This document shows positions 1 to 7,124 of a stretch of DNA of 16,436 bases, one piece after another. Under the pieces are notes generated by a model. That model ran no database searches and had not been told where the DNA came from. It was given only the letters and a program-made list of their open reading frames with translations. Position 1 is the first letter of the stretch; the number at the start of each line of letters is the position of its first letter. The stretch comes from Planktotalea sp. (lineage in GTDB: Bacteria; Pseudomonadota; Alphaproteobacteria; Rhodobacterales; Rhodobacteraceae): contig JAHEGL010000003.1 of NCBI GenBank assembly GCA_024645145.1, forward strand, positions 2,519 through 18,954. The letters run 5' to 3'. A program made the translations under genes and the position numbers.

Positions 1-830
1 TCGCCAAAGTAGAACTGGAATCCCGGGATAAACTGACGACGTTTGCGCAACGGCATGCCTTTATATGGAAAGACATCGGAACGCGCATTGGCAACTTTGT
101 CATGGCAAGCAAGGATATAGTCCGCACGCTTGTCGAGCTCTTCAACGGATTTCCACCCCTCATATGAATTCACAAAACGTGCAGGCACCCAGTAGCGCCA
201 CATCTCAGCTGGGTTTGGCTCCATGTTGCGCTCTTGAAAGATTGCATCGCCTGCGATGACGATATCGCCCGCGCTGGTTTCAACAGTGACGGCCATATGA
301 CCAACCGAATGACCCGGTGTGTGGAACATTGTGATTCCGGGGAAGATTTCTGTCTCTTCGTCTATCGCCTCGAACACACAGCCAGCATAGGCCGGTTCGA
401 TATCCAGAATACCACATTCATAGGTGCGATAATAAAGCGGCAGAGGGTTGTAGGCCATTTCGATCTCGCCCTTTGGCGCGATGTAACGGGCGTTTTTGAA
501 CTGCTTCATGTTCTGCACGTGGTCCCAGTGCAGGTGCGTAAAGATGATTGCATCAATTTCGTCAGGGTGAACACCAAGCTTTTGCTCAAGGTGTTCATGC
601 ACTTCAAGGCAACCACGCTTATCACACTTGTGGTGATACTTAGTTGCGCGTTCTTCATCGCACAGGCCCGTGTCGATCAAGATTTTGTGCGTACCGGTAT
701 CCACATAGTGGCAATAAACAGGGTTCCAGATTTTCTCACCCGCAGGGCCCTTCCAAAAAATATAAGTGCCAAGGTCGGCTTCAAGCCAACCTGTATTGAT
801 TGGATAAATCTTTGTTTCTTGAACGCCCAT
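1..830 (-). CDS. AHL-lactonase-like metallo-beta-lactamase-fold hydrolase (3' end off the left edge)
   Basis: I translated this from the reverse complement: 276 codons are visible and the frame is still open at base 1, so only a short C-terminal tail is probably missing. The full dizinc set of the family is present: H99, H101, D103 and H104 in the HLHWDH motif, H174 in TPGHS, D195 in AGDA and H243 in ACHD. The layout is that of the N-acyl-homoserine lactonase subfamily, whose members hydrolyse lactone rings in the cytoplasm. No signal peptide is seen. The ATG at 828-830 is preceded by GGAGAG at 835-840. Upstream lie two palindromes shared with the gntR control region, which suggests a role in the neighbouring catabolic pathway (lactone opening) rather than, or besides, quorum quenching. 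The fold assignment is firm; the substrate is not known. Confidence 0.88.
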   Translation of the reverse strand, partial: MGVQETKIYPINTGWLEADLGTYIFWKGPAGEKIWNPVYCHYVDTGTHKILIDTGLCDEERATKYHHKCDKRGCLEVHEHLEQKLGVHPDEIDAIIFTHLHWDHVQNMKQFKNARYIAPKGEIEMAYNPLPLYYRTYECGILDIEPAYAGCVFEAIDEETEIFPGITMFHTPGHSVGHMAVTVETSAGDIVIAGDAIFQERNMEPNPAEMWRYWVPARFVNSYEGWKSVEELDKRADYILACHDKVANARSDVFPYKGMPLRKRRQFIPGFQFYFG

Positions 831-856
831 GGGTCTCTCCGTAAAAGGTGAATCAT

Positions 857-889
857 TTTTGCATACAAAAATGCCAATTTGCATGCAAA
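857..889. promoter_or_regulatory. Paired GntR-type operator palindromes upstream of the lactonase-like gene
   Basis: TTTTGCATACAAAA (857-870) and the perfect palindrome TTTGCATGCAAA (878-889) have centres 863.5 and 883.5, exactly 20 bp apart. They match the NNGTNNNACNN-like, TTGYATRCAA style of FadR/FCD-class GntR operators and recur with the same spacing upstream of gntR. A further GTATAC core lies at 904-909. That the adjacent GntR protein binds here is inference. Confidence 0.6.
860..888 (-). promoter_or_regulatory. Possible sigma70-like promoter of the lactonase-like gene
   Basis: On the minus strand TTGCAT (883-888) and TATGCA (860-865) are separated by 17 bp, 30 bp upstream of the ATG. 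The -10 match is poor (3 of 6), so this is tentative. If correct, one operator palindrome covers the -35 element and the other covers the -10 element, a repression arrangement. Confidence 0.3.
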
Positions 890-912
890 ATCAAGTATGG
901 AGTGTATACTTG

Positions 913-1563
913 TCAGTTAGCGGCAAGTGTTTGCATGAAACTTTCTGTCATATGCGCACGCATTCCGGCAGATGCTTCACCTGAATCTTCAGAGAAAATA
1001 TGCGACATCAGCACATCATGACTACGTGCAGATGCCAGCAAGTCCTCGTGACTTGCAAATTTCTTTGCACGAAACGGGCCAGTGCGACGGCGAAAATCGG
1101 ATGCGATCTGCGCCATGTAAGGATTTCCTGTTGCGCGATAAATCGCTTGGTGGAAATTTTCGTTCGCCTGCAAAAAGCCAGATAAATCATTTGCTTCTGC
1201 AGCGATTACACAGGCCTTTTGTGCGATTTCAATCTCTGAACGCGACAACAATGAGATGCGCTGTGAGACGATTCTGGCGCAAGCGACCTCTATTTCATGC
1301 ATCGCCTCAAATATTTGCGCCAACTCCTCGCGCGAATATTCAGCAACTTGCACACCCCGCTTTGCACCCGGAACCAAAATGCCCTGCGCAGTAAGTCGCG
1401 ACAACGCCTCGCGGACGGGCGTGCGAGAGACGCCGAACCGTTCAGTAAGCTGAACTTCATCCAAGCGCTCACCGGGGGACAGCACGCCTGAAGAAATATC
1501 ATTGAGCAAAGCCGCTTCAACCCGCTGAACTGCCCCGCCTCGTGTATTTTCTGACTTTTCCAT
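913..1563 (-). CDS. GntR-family transcriptional regulator (FadR/FCD subfamily)
   Basis: This is a 216-residue protein with an N-terminal winged helix-turn-helix, containing LTERFGVSRTPVREALSRL, and an alpha-helical FCD ligand-binding domain, containing ENFHQAIYRATGNPYM and later conserved histidines. FCD regulators usually sense small organic acids and repress catabolic genes. The position four residues before the FH histidine, often Asp as a metal ligand, is Asn here. I chose the ATG at 1561-1563 because the winged helix follows normally; longer in-frame starts would run through the promoter and operator region. It is divergent from the Tm-1-like operon and upstream, on the same strand, of the lactonase-like gene. 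Shared operator-like palindromes in both control regions suggest autoregulation and control of both flanks. Confidence 0.93.
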   Translation of the reverse strand: MEKSENTRGGAVQRVEAALLNDISSGVLSPGERLDEVQLTERFGVSRTPVREALSRLTAQGILVPGAKRGVQVAEYSREELAQIFEAMHEIEVACARIVSQRISLLSRSEIEIAQKACVIAAEANDLSGFLQANENFHQAIYRATGNPYMAQIASDFRRRTGPFRAKKFASHEDLLASARSHDVLMSHIFSEDSGEASAGMRAHMTESFMQTLAAN

Positions 1564-1602
1564 GCTCGCCCTACCCCTCAAACTCCACTGAGCGGTATCA
1601 AA

Positions 1603-1632
1603 TTTGCATGCGTTATGCAAATTTTGTATACA
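1603..1632. promoter_or_regulatory. Paired GntR-type operators in the gntR / Tm-1-like divergent region
   Basis: TTTGCATGCGT (centre 1608.5) and TTTGTATACA with a perfect TGTATACA core (centre 1628.5) are exactly 20 bp apart, matching the pair at 857-889. The first site is also part of a larger dyad, TTTGCAT-N5-ATGCAAA, at 1603-1621. The second overlaps the predicted -10 element of gntR. Binding by the adjacent GntR regulator is inferred. Confidence 0.62.
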
Positions 1633-1653
1633 CATCTTGCATTTTGCTGACAA
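1625..1653 (-). promoter_or_regulatory. Predicted sigma70-type promoter of gntR
   Basis: Read on the minus strand, TTGTCA (1648-1653) and TATACA (1625-1630) are separated by 17 bp, a good match to the TTGACA/TATAAT consensus. The -10 hexamer lies inside the TGTATACA operator core, so a bound GntR protein would occlude it and repress its own gene. Confidence 0.5.
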
Positions 1654-1698
1654 AAAGCACCTAAGACACAGAACTGACAAACCATAGGAGCCCTAATC

Positions 1699-2817
1699 AT
1701 GACATGCGTTGCGCTGCTGGCTACTGTGGAAACCAAACCTGCGGAGACTGCTTTCCTCAAAGATGCGCTCATCGCGGAGGGCCTTAACGTTCACATAATC
1801 GACCTCTCGCTCAACTCTGGCGGTGCGATATTAGATGGCACCGGCAAGGCAACTCGCATGGACGTCGTTCGGCACAGTGCAATCGCAGAACTGAACGCTT
1901 TGGTAAATGATCTCACTGGGGTCATCGCAATCGGGGGTGGAACAGGCGGTGACATCGCCTTGACGGCCCTAAAGGCCATGCCGCTCGATATGCCCTGCAT
2001 CTTGGTCACGACCTTGCCATTCGATCCGCGCGCACCGCTTGCGGATAGCGCGATCACAATCGTACCCACGCTTGTTGATATTGCAGGTCTTAACAGCACT
2101 CTGCGACAATGCTTGCGCCGCTCTGCTGCGATGCTTGCGGCGATGACGCGCACGGCCAAAGAACCAACAAGCAAATCAATCGCGGTGACTGCATTGGGCG
2201 TCACGCAAGCAGGCGTAGATGCGCTACTTGGGGAGATCGCCGCGACAGATTACGAAGCGACAGTCTTTCATTCCAACGGGTATGGCGGCGCGGCATTGGC
2301 CCGCTTTGCCCAAAGCAGGGCTTTCAACGGCGTGATCGATTATTCACCACACGAGTTAACCCGAGCAAAACTTGCGGGCTCGCATGGCGATTTGAGCGCA
2401 CGTTTCAGCAGCTCCATCGATTTGCCGCGCGTTATCTTGCCCGGGGGATTGAATTTTCTCGGGCTCGGAGCGCTGCAAGACTTGCCCGGACACTATCGTA
2501 GACGCACCCAGTATCAACACTCCCCCTTGTTCACTCATGTGCAACTAAGCGGTGAAGAGATGGAGCAAATTGCGAAAGACTTGGCCGAGGAGCTTAATCA
2601 ATCGAGAGCTAAGGCCCAAGTCATTATGCCAATGGGCGGGTTTTCGAGCGAAGACCGCCAAGGCGGCGCGATAGAAAACCCAGAGCTTCGTGAAATCGCC
2701 GCCAACATCATTGAGAGCGAGGCATCAAATTACACGGTGCAGCGCATTCCATATCACATCAACGCGCCAGAAACGGCCAAAGCCGCACTCGACGCGCTTT
2801 TGCCTCATTTAAACTAG
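1699..2817 (+). CDS. Tm-1-like ATP-binding domain protein (UPF0261 family)
   Basis: This 372-residue protein matches the bacterial Tm-1-like/UPF0261 family along its length. The N-terminal half has a glycine-rich nucleotide-site-like loop, AIGGGTGGDIAL (GGGTGG at residues 79-84), followed by the conserved DIAGLN segment near 127-132. The second domain contains FHSNGYGGAALARF and a PGGLNFLG stretch. Plant Tm-1 binds ATP and tobamovirus replication proteins; bacterial members have no settled reaction but often sit in catabolic operons with aldolases or other lyases. The ATG follows AGGAG at 1686-1690. Its stop codon overlaps the ribosome-binding site of the aldolase gene 11 bases downstream, indicating one transcript. 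Family assignment is confident; the catalytic role is unknown. Confidence 0.9.
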   Translation: MTCVALLATVETKPAETAFLKDALIAEGLNVHIIDLSLNSGGAILDGTGKATRMDVVRHSAIAELNALVNDLTGVIAIGGGTGGDIALTALKAMPLDMPCILVTTLPFDPRAPLADSAITIVPTLVDIAGLNSTLRQCLRRSAAMLAAMTRTAKEPTSKSIAVTALGVTQAGVDALLGEIAATDYEATVFHSNGYGGAALARFAQSRAFNGVIDYSPHELTRAKLAGSHGDLSARFSSSIDLPRVILPGGLNFLGLGALQDLPGHYRRRTQYQHSPLFTHVQLSGEEMEQIAKDLAEELNQSRAKAQVIMPMGGFSSEDRQGGAIENPELREIAANIIESEASNYTVQRIPYHINAPETAKAALDALLPHLN

Positions 2818-2828
2818 GAGATCCGCAT

Positions 2829-3494
2829 ATGCTTGATACCGCTGATATCGCAGAGAAAAAGACCCAACTCATCGCAACCGCCAAGCGTTGCTTTGATCTG
2901 CGTTTGCAAACCAATGCCGGTGGCAATCTGTCTGTGCGCCTTGCCGGCGGTGATGCAATCGTCATCAAACCGTCTGGGATCGGCTTTAACGAATGTACAG
3001 CGGACAATCTTCAGGTTGTTCATCTGGATGGCACGATCGAACCTTCCGATCACAAGCCCTCAAAAGATCTTGGTTTTCACCTCGATCTCTATCGTATTCG
3101 CAGTGATATCAATGCTGTCGTGCATTGTCACAGCCCATGGGCAACGGGCTATGCCAGCGCAGGAATCGAAATTCCATGCCTCACAGTGCAAACAATTGAG
3201 AAGATTGGCCGCATGCCGCTGATCCCCCTCTCTGCCGAAGGTGGTCCGCAAACTGAGGTTGATATCAGCCCCATATTTAACGACACCAAAGTCAAAGCTG
3301 CGGTACTCGCCAATCATGGCACCATTGGCGTGGGTAAAGACCTTATGTCAGCGCAGTATCTCGCAGAGATCATCGAAGAGACGGCGCATATTGCCTATGT
3401 GCGCGACACGCTCATGGCGGCGCATGGTAAAACAGCCGCCGATTTGCCAACTTATGGCACTGCGGCGGATGCGAAGAACAACACGGGGAACTAG
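2829..3494 (+). CDS. Class II aldolase/adducin-family protein
   Basis: This 221-residue protein is of typical length for the FucA/AraD-like class II aldolase/epimerase family, cytoplasmic Zn enzymes acting on phosphorylated or oxidised sugars. Visible signatures are NAGGNLS (29-35, phosphate-loop-like), PSG (48-50), the zinc histidines H99 and H101 in VVHCHSPWATG, and H163 in ANHG. The position equivalent to the catalytic Glu of FucA appears to be Asp80 (PSKDLGFH), as in the AraD epimerase branch, so the enzyme may be an epimerase, a decarboxylase or an aldolase. It lies 11 bases after the Tm-1-like gene and uses AGGAG at 2816-2820, which overlaps that gene's stop. The substrate cannot be told from sequence; a sugar acid is plausible given the neighbouring transporter. 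Confidence 0.9.
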   Translation: MLDTADIAEKKTQLIATAKRCFDLRLQTNAGGNLSVRLAGGDAIVIKPSGIGFNECTADNLQVVHLDGTIEPSDHKPSKDLGFHLDLYRIRSDINAVVHCHSPWATGYASAGIEIPCLTVQTIEKIGRMPLIPLSAEGGPQTEVDISPIFNDTKVKAAVLANHGTIGVGKDLMSAQYLAEIIEETAHIAYVRDTLMAAHGKTAADLPTYGTAADAKNNTGN

Positions 3495-3584
3495 AGAACC
3501 TGCAAAGAAAATCCGTCACATTCCAAAACGGCATTATTCCTTTCGCGCGATAGCCTCTAATTTCGGGTCCAAAGGAGAGCGCCA

Positions 3585-4535
3585 ATGCTAAGCACTGAAC
3601 AGATCGAACACTTCAACACAAAGGGATATTTGGTCGTGGAGGACCTTGTTGGCCCTGAGGTTCTCACGGCTATCCGCGAAGAATATGCGGTTGTTGTCGA
3701 CGAGCTTTATCAGAAATGGTTTGATGAAGGGCTGGTCGATGTTGCGCCTGAGAGTCTTGGTTTTTGGGAGAAACTGGATCAAGGCTATTTGAACGATCTG
3801 GACGTGCATCAGCCTATGAACCTGTGTTTGCCACATGGAAACGTAAAGCTGGATTCACCCATGCATTCGGGCCCTGCTATCTTTGATCTGGTCAACCAGC
3901 CAAAGCTATTGGATATGGTTGAGGACCTGATCGGACCAGAGATCACGGTGAGCCCAATTCAGCATGTACGGATCAAGCCGCCAGAACGCGCAGTGCGTAA
4001 AGATGAGCTCCGCGCCCATGTGATCGCGACAGATTGGCATCAAGATCAAGGCGTTACACTGGATGAAGCCGACGACACGACAATGATCACCGTCTGGATG
4101 GCTGTTACCGATGCAACGGTTGAAAACGGATGCTTACAGGTTTCGGCCGATGGAGCAGCGGATGAATTGCTACCCCATTGCTTGAACAAACAAGTCTCCA
4201 TCGTTGGTCAAGACGCGCTTAGCGCTAATGCTATCCCGACACCTGTCAAAGCAGGCGGCGCAGTAATTTTCCATCCGCTTACGCCCCACGCCTCTCTCAC
4301 CAACAAAAGCGACGGGTATCGCTGGTCGTTTGATCTGCGTTTCAATGTGACGGGCCAGCCCACAGGGCGAAGCCAGTTCCCAGAATATATTGCCCGCTCG
4401 CGCAAGGATCCATCCGCAGTTTTGACGGATTGGAAAGAGTTGAAAGAGATGTGGGATGAAACCCGTGTTCGCTTGGCATCCGATACCTATCTGCCACAAC
4501 ATCGCTGGGACATCGACAATCCATACTGCGCATAG
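3585..4535 (+). CDS. Phytanoyl-CoA dioxygenase (PhyH)-family Fe(II)/2-oxoglutarate oxygenase
   Basis: The 316-residue protein has the jelly-roll oxygenase signatures in order: iron ligands H152 and D154 (DWHQDQG), distal iron ligand H235 (PLTPHASLTN), and R246 eleven residues later in YRWSFDLRF, the spacing seen for the 2-oxoglutarate-binding arginine in phytanoyl-CoA hydroxylase. All key residues are intact, so hydroxylation coupled to 2-oxoglutarate decarboxylation is expected. The family acts on very diverse small molecules, so an acyl-CoA substrate should not be assumed. The ATG follows AAAGGAGA at 3571-3578. A 90-base gap separates it from the aldolase gene with no terminator that I can see, so it is probably the last gene of the Tm-1/aldolase operon. 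Confidence 0.9.
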   Translation: MLSTEQIEHFNTKGYLVVEDLVGPEVLTAIREEYAVVVDELYQKWFDEGLVDVAPESLGFWEKLDQGYLNDLDVHQPMNLCLPHGNVKLDSPMHSGPAIFDLVNQPKLLDMVEDLIGPEITVSPIQHVRIKPPERAVRKDELRAHVIATDWHQDQGVTLDEADDTTMITVWMAVTDATVENGCLQVSADGAADELLPHCLNKQVSIVGQDALSANAIPTPVKAGGAVIFHPLTPHASLTNKSDGYRWSFDLRFNVTGQPTGRSQFPEYIARSRKDPSAVLTDWKELKEMWDETRVRLASDTYLPQHRWDIDNPYCA

Positions 4536-4563
4536 CTAGCAGTCCACCATAGCACGCAAACAC

Positions 4564-4591
4564 AGGCCAATCCGCTAATACGGGTTGGCCT
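4564..4591. terminator. Stem-loop between convergent oxygenase and lysR genes (possible bidirectional terminator)
   Basis: AGGCCAA and TTGGCCT flank an inner TCCG/CGGG pairing, giving an 11-bp stem with one wobble and a six-base loop, CTAATA. The lysR stop codon (4575-4577) lies in the loop, so the stem includes the last lysR codons. No strong T-tract follows on either strand, so efficient intrinsic termination is uncertain. Confidence 0.5.
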
Positions 4592-5486
4592 TAAGCATGT
4601 CTTCAGAAGCGGCGCAAACCAGCTCAAACAGCTTTTCTTCATGCGGTAGTAAGGAACGGTTTCGTTGCCAGATCATCCCATAAGTCAATTTGGTCTTTTC
4701 CTTCCATTTCAAGACTTTGTAGGGACCTTTGGGAATTGATTTTACCGAGAACGGATCAAGGATCGTTATCCCCACACCATGCGCTGCCATTTGAGCAGAG
4801 GCTATATCCGTAGACGTTTCGCACTTTGGCGCAAATCGATGGCCAGCATTCAAAAAATCAGCCTCCACCAAGACCCTTACGCGCGCGCTATGAGCAGGCA
4901 TAATAAGTCGCTCATCGACGAGATCTGACGGCCCTATGCTCTCACGGTCTGCCAAAGGGTGCGCGTCGGGAACGATTGCGAGCAAAGACACTTTGGGCAA
5001 TGGCAAAGCCTTTAGCCCAGCATGCCCTACCGGTAGCAATGTAATGCCAACGTCGGAGTGGCCCTGTTCAACCCAATCCTCGATATCGATGCGAAATTTT
5101 GTCTCGAGAGAGATGGAAAAATCAGGATATATCTTAACAAACTCAGCAAGCGCACGCGGGACTAATGGGCCAAAAGACTTGGTTCCGATCGCACTGATCC
5201 TTAATCGCTTGCCTTGGTTATCGCGGATATCTTCAGCTGCGGATCTAATGCCCTCTAGAGATTGAATAGCATCTCGCGCCTTTACAAGAAACATGCGCCC
5301 CTGTTGGGTGAGCTGGAGACGTCTTCCCAAACGATCAAAGAGCGGAAAACCGAGTTCCAGCTCTAAACCAGAAACCAGTTTAGAAACGCTTGATTGCGTC
5401 AAAGCCAGAGAAACTGCGGCCGCAGACACCGAACCTGAATCGATGACTGCCAAAAAGGCCCGCAATTGCCGAAACCGGATGTTCAT
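4575..5486 (-). CDS. LysR-family transcriptional regulator
   Basis: This 303-residue protein has full LysR architecture: an N-terminal helix-turn-helix (FLAVIDSGSVSAAAVSLALT and then QSSVSKLVSGLELELG, residues ~11-47), a linker helix to about residue 90, and a periplasmic-binding-protein-like effector domain. It is transcribed divergently from tctC across a 123-base gap that holds a T-N11-A palindrome, the classic arrangement for a LysR protein activating its neighbour in response to the transported substrate. Convergent with the oxygenase gene, it may link transport to the upstream catabolic genes. The ATG at 5484-5486 is the normal start for the family. The effector is unknown. Confidence 0.93.
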   Translation of the reverse strand: MNIRFRQLRAFLAVIDSGSVSAAAVSLALTQSSVSKLVSGLELELGFPLFDRLGRRLQLTQQGRMFLVKARDAIQSLEGIRSAAEDIRDNQGKRLRISAIGTKSFGPLVPRALAEFVKIYPDFSISLETKFRIDIEDWVEQGHSDVGITLLPVGHAGLKALPLPKVSLLAIVPDAHPLADRESIGPSDLVDERLIMPAHSARVRVLVEADFLNAGHRFAPKCETSTDIASAQMAAHGVGITILDPFSVKSIPKGPYKVLKWKEKTKLTYGMIWQRNRSLLPHEEKLFELVCAASEDMLKANPY

Positions 5487-5492
5487 TATTCA

Positions 5493-5509
5493 TATTCCAT
5501 TTGTGAATA
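5493..5509. promoter_or_regulatory. Candidate LysR-binding box in the lysR-tctC divergent region
   Basis: TATTC-N7-GAATA is a perfect dyad containing the LysR T-N11-A core (T5495 to A5507). It sits 6 bases upstream of the lysR start and about 100 bases upstream of tctC, suitable for autoregulation and tctC activation. Identification rests on motif and position only. Confidence 0.45.
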
Positions 5510-5609
5510 CAAAATGCGTAAATAATCATTTTATGACTTTTCACAAGTGTGGTTATTTAGATTCAACAATAGCGGCAGATCAGTGGCCGCACACGTCGCG
5601 GAGGACATC

Positions 5610-6569
5610 ATGATCAAACCAATTCTTTCCGCCGCGCTCGCTGCGGTCTTTAGTTTCGCCGCCGCATCTGCCGCACTGGCTGACTACCCTGAAAAACCTA
5701 TCACCATGATCATCGGCTTTAATGCTGGCGGTGGCACTGACCTCGCTGGTCGCGCGCTCGCCAATGAAATGGCGGACATCTTGGGCCAACCGATCGCAGT
5801 CGTGAACCAACCTGGCGCAGCTTCGATGATTGCCGCTGGCAATGTCGCAAAGGCACGTCCAGACGGTTACACGCTTTGGTTTGGATCGGCAGGCACTTTC
5901 GTCACCAAAGAAGCCTTGGGCCAAGCGCCGACGCCATATGGTGAAGGCTTATAAATCATTGGACTATCGGGCACACTCGTCGCCGCACTTGGCGTGCCAA
6001 AGGGAAGCCCTCTCAAGTCCGTGCAAGACATCATTGCAGCGGCGAAGGCAGACCCCGGAAAACTACGCTGGGCGCATAATCGTGTTGGCGCGGCCTTCAT
6101 GGCTATGGGCCAAGGCTTCGTGACAGCCAACGATCTTTCAGTTGTCGGCGTTCCGTTCAAAGGCGCAAAAGGCCTGCGTGAAGCGTTGATCGCGAACCAA
6201 GTTGATTTCGGTGTTCTGAACGCGGGCGACCGCCTGCGCCTTGGCGAGGACAAATTCACTGTTCTCTCAGTCATTGCCGCAGATCGCGGACAGGTCATTG
6301 ATGAGGAACTCTCTACGCTTAAGGAAGAAGGTATCCCCTTTGTCGAGATCCCTTCCCCCGTTGGCATCTTTGTTCCCGGTGGCACATCTGACGAGATCAA
6401 AGCAGCCCTTAGCGCCGCGATGGAGGGCGCAACATCGCGCGATACGTTTGTCGAGGGTATGACAAAATTTTTCATCCCAGCAACTTACGTGAACTCAGCA
6501 GATGCAGATGCATACGTGCGCCAATTGCAAGAGAACATCAAAGAAATCCTGCCAAAGCTGCGTAAATAA
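5610..6569 (+). pseudogene. tctC: tctC: TTT-system solute-binding protein interrupted by an in-frame stop
   Basis: The ATG at 5610 follows GGAGGA and opens a Sec signal peptide (hydrophobic core, then ALA before DYPEKP). It continues into a TctC/Bug-type periplasmic binding protein with GFNAGGGTDLAGR and LGQPIAVVNQPGAAS. At codon 115 a TAA (5952-5954) interrupts the frame. The next codons, in the same frame, read IIGLSGTLVAALGVPKG and continue normally to the stop at 6569. Ignoring the internal stop, the length (319 codons) is that of an intact family member, so this is one nonsense substitution, not a frameshift or deletion. Possible causes are a recent inactivating mutation, an assembly error, or stop readthrough. 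TctC binds the ligand and delivers it to TctAB; without it the transporter would lack specificity unless another Bug protein substitutes. Confidence 0.88.
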
Positions 6570-6637
6570 TACGCCACTATGCTGGGCGCGGTTTGAGCTG
6601 CGCTTAGCCCCCTTTCCCAAATGATTAGAGGTTCTTG

Positions 6638-7111
6638 ATGCGGCTCACGCTCAACGATCTGCCGACAGTTGCCTTCGCTGCATTCGCTGCTTTGATGATC
6701 TACGGCTCCATAACGATGGACCCATCTTTCAGTGGTAGTAACCAACACAGATGGGTTCCGCTTGGCGTGTCGATCTTCGTCTTGGTACTTAGCATTTCCG
6801 TGTTCGCTCTTGAGCGGCTCAACCCAAACGCAGTTGGGGAAGAGGGTTCGATAGAAGCGTCCAGCTTTATCTATCGTGTGCTTCCGATGTTGGTTCTGAT
6901 GGCCTTGTATTCGCAGGGCAAAACGTGGCTTGGCTATGAGCTGGCGACCCTAGTCGTCGGCATCTGCGTTTTCCGATTGTTTGGAAACAGCTATCTGAAA
7001 AGCGCGCTCCATAGCGTAATTGCGACTTTGCTGCTCTACACCGTCTTCTTCAAACTCCTGAAACTCTATAATCCCTCTGGCACATTGCTGGACCTCCCTC
7101 CCTTATTCTGA
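6638..7111 (+). CDS. tctB: tctB: TTT-system small membrane subunit
   Basis: This 157-residue hydrophobic protein has about four membrane segments: one near residues 9-24, one near 43-60, and two in the C-terminal half (LPMLVLMALY; ELATLVVGICVF to LLLYTVFFKLL). Size and location between tctC and tctA fit the small subunit of tripartite tricarboxylate transporters in the inner membrane. TctB proteins diverge strongly, so context carries much of the assignment. I prefer the ATG at 6638 to the in-frame TTG one codon earlier because GAGG at 6628-6631 is better spaced from it. It ends 13 bases before tctA. Confidence 0.85.
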   Translation: MRLTLNDLPTVAFAAFAALMIYGSITMDPSFSGSNQHRWVPLGVSIFVLVLSISVFALERLNPNAVGEEGSIEASSFIYRVLPMLVLMALYSQGKTWLGYELATLVVGICVFRLFGNSYLKSALHSVIATLLLYTVFFKLLKLYNPSGTLLDLPPLF

Positions 7112-7124
7112 GCGGCGCTTCCCT

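Noticed and set aside
234..851. 205-codon plus-strand ORF at the left edge
   Set aside because: It is the antisense shadow of the lactonase-like gene; the minus-strand frame has the complete metal-ligand set, while this frame has no recognisable domain.
5940..5994. Frameshift or two separate genes in tctC
   Set aside because: Both halves are in the same frame with no missing sequence, so a single nonsense codon explains it. The second half has no start with a ribosome-binding site. A recoded amino acid is unlikely because the codon is TAA.
6581..6610. Possible hairpin between tctC and tctB
   Set aside because: The stem GGGC-GCG/CGC-GCCC needs a three-base bulge and has a ten-base loop; too weak to list as a feature.
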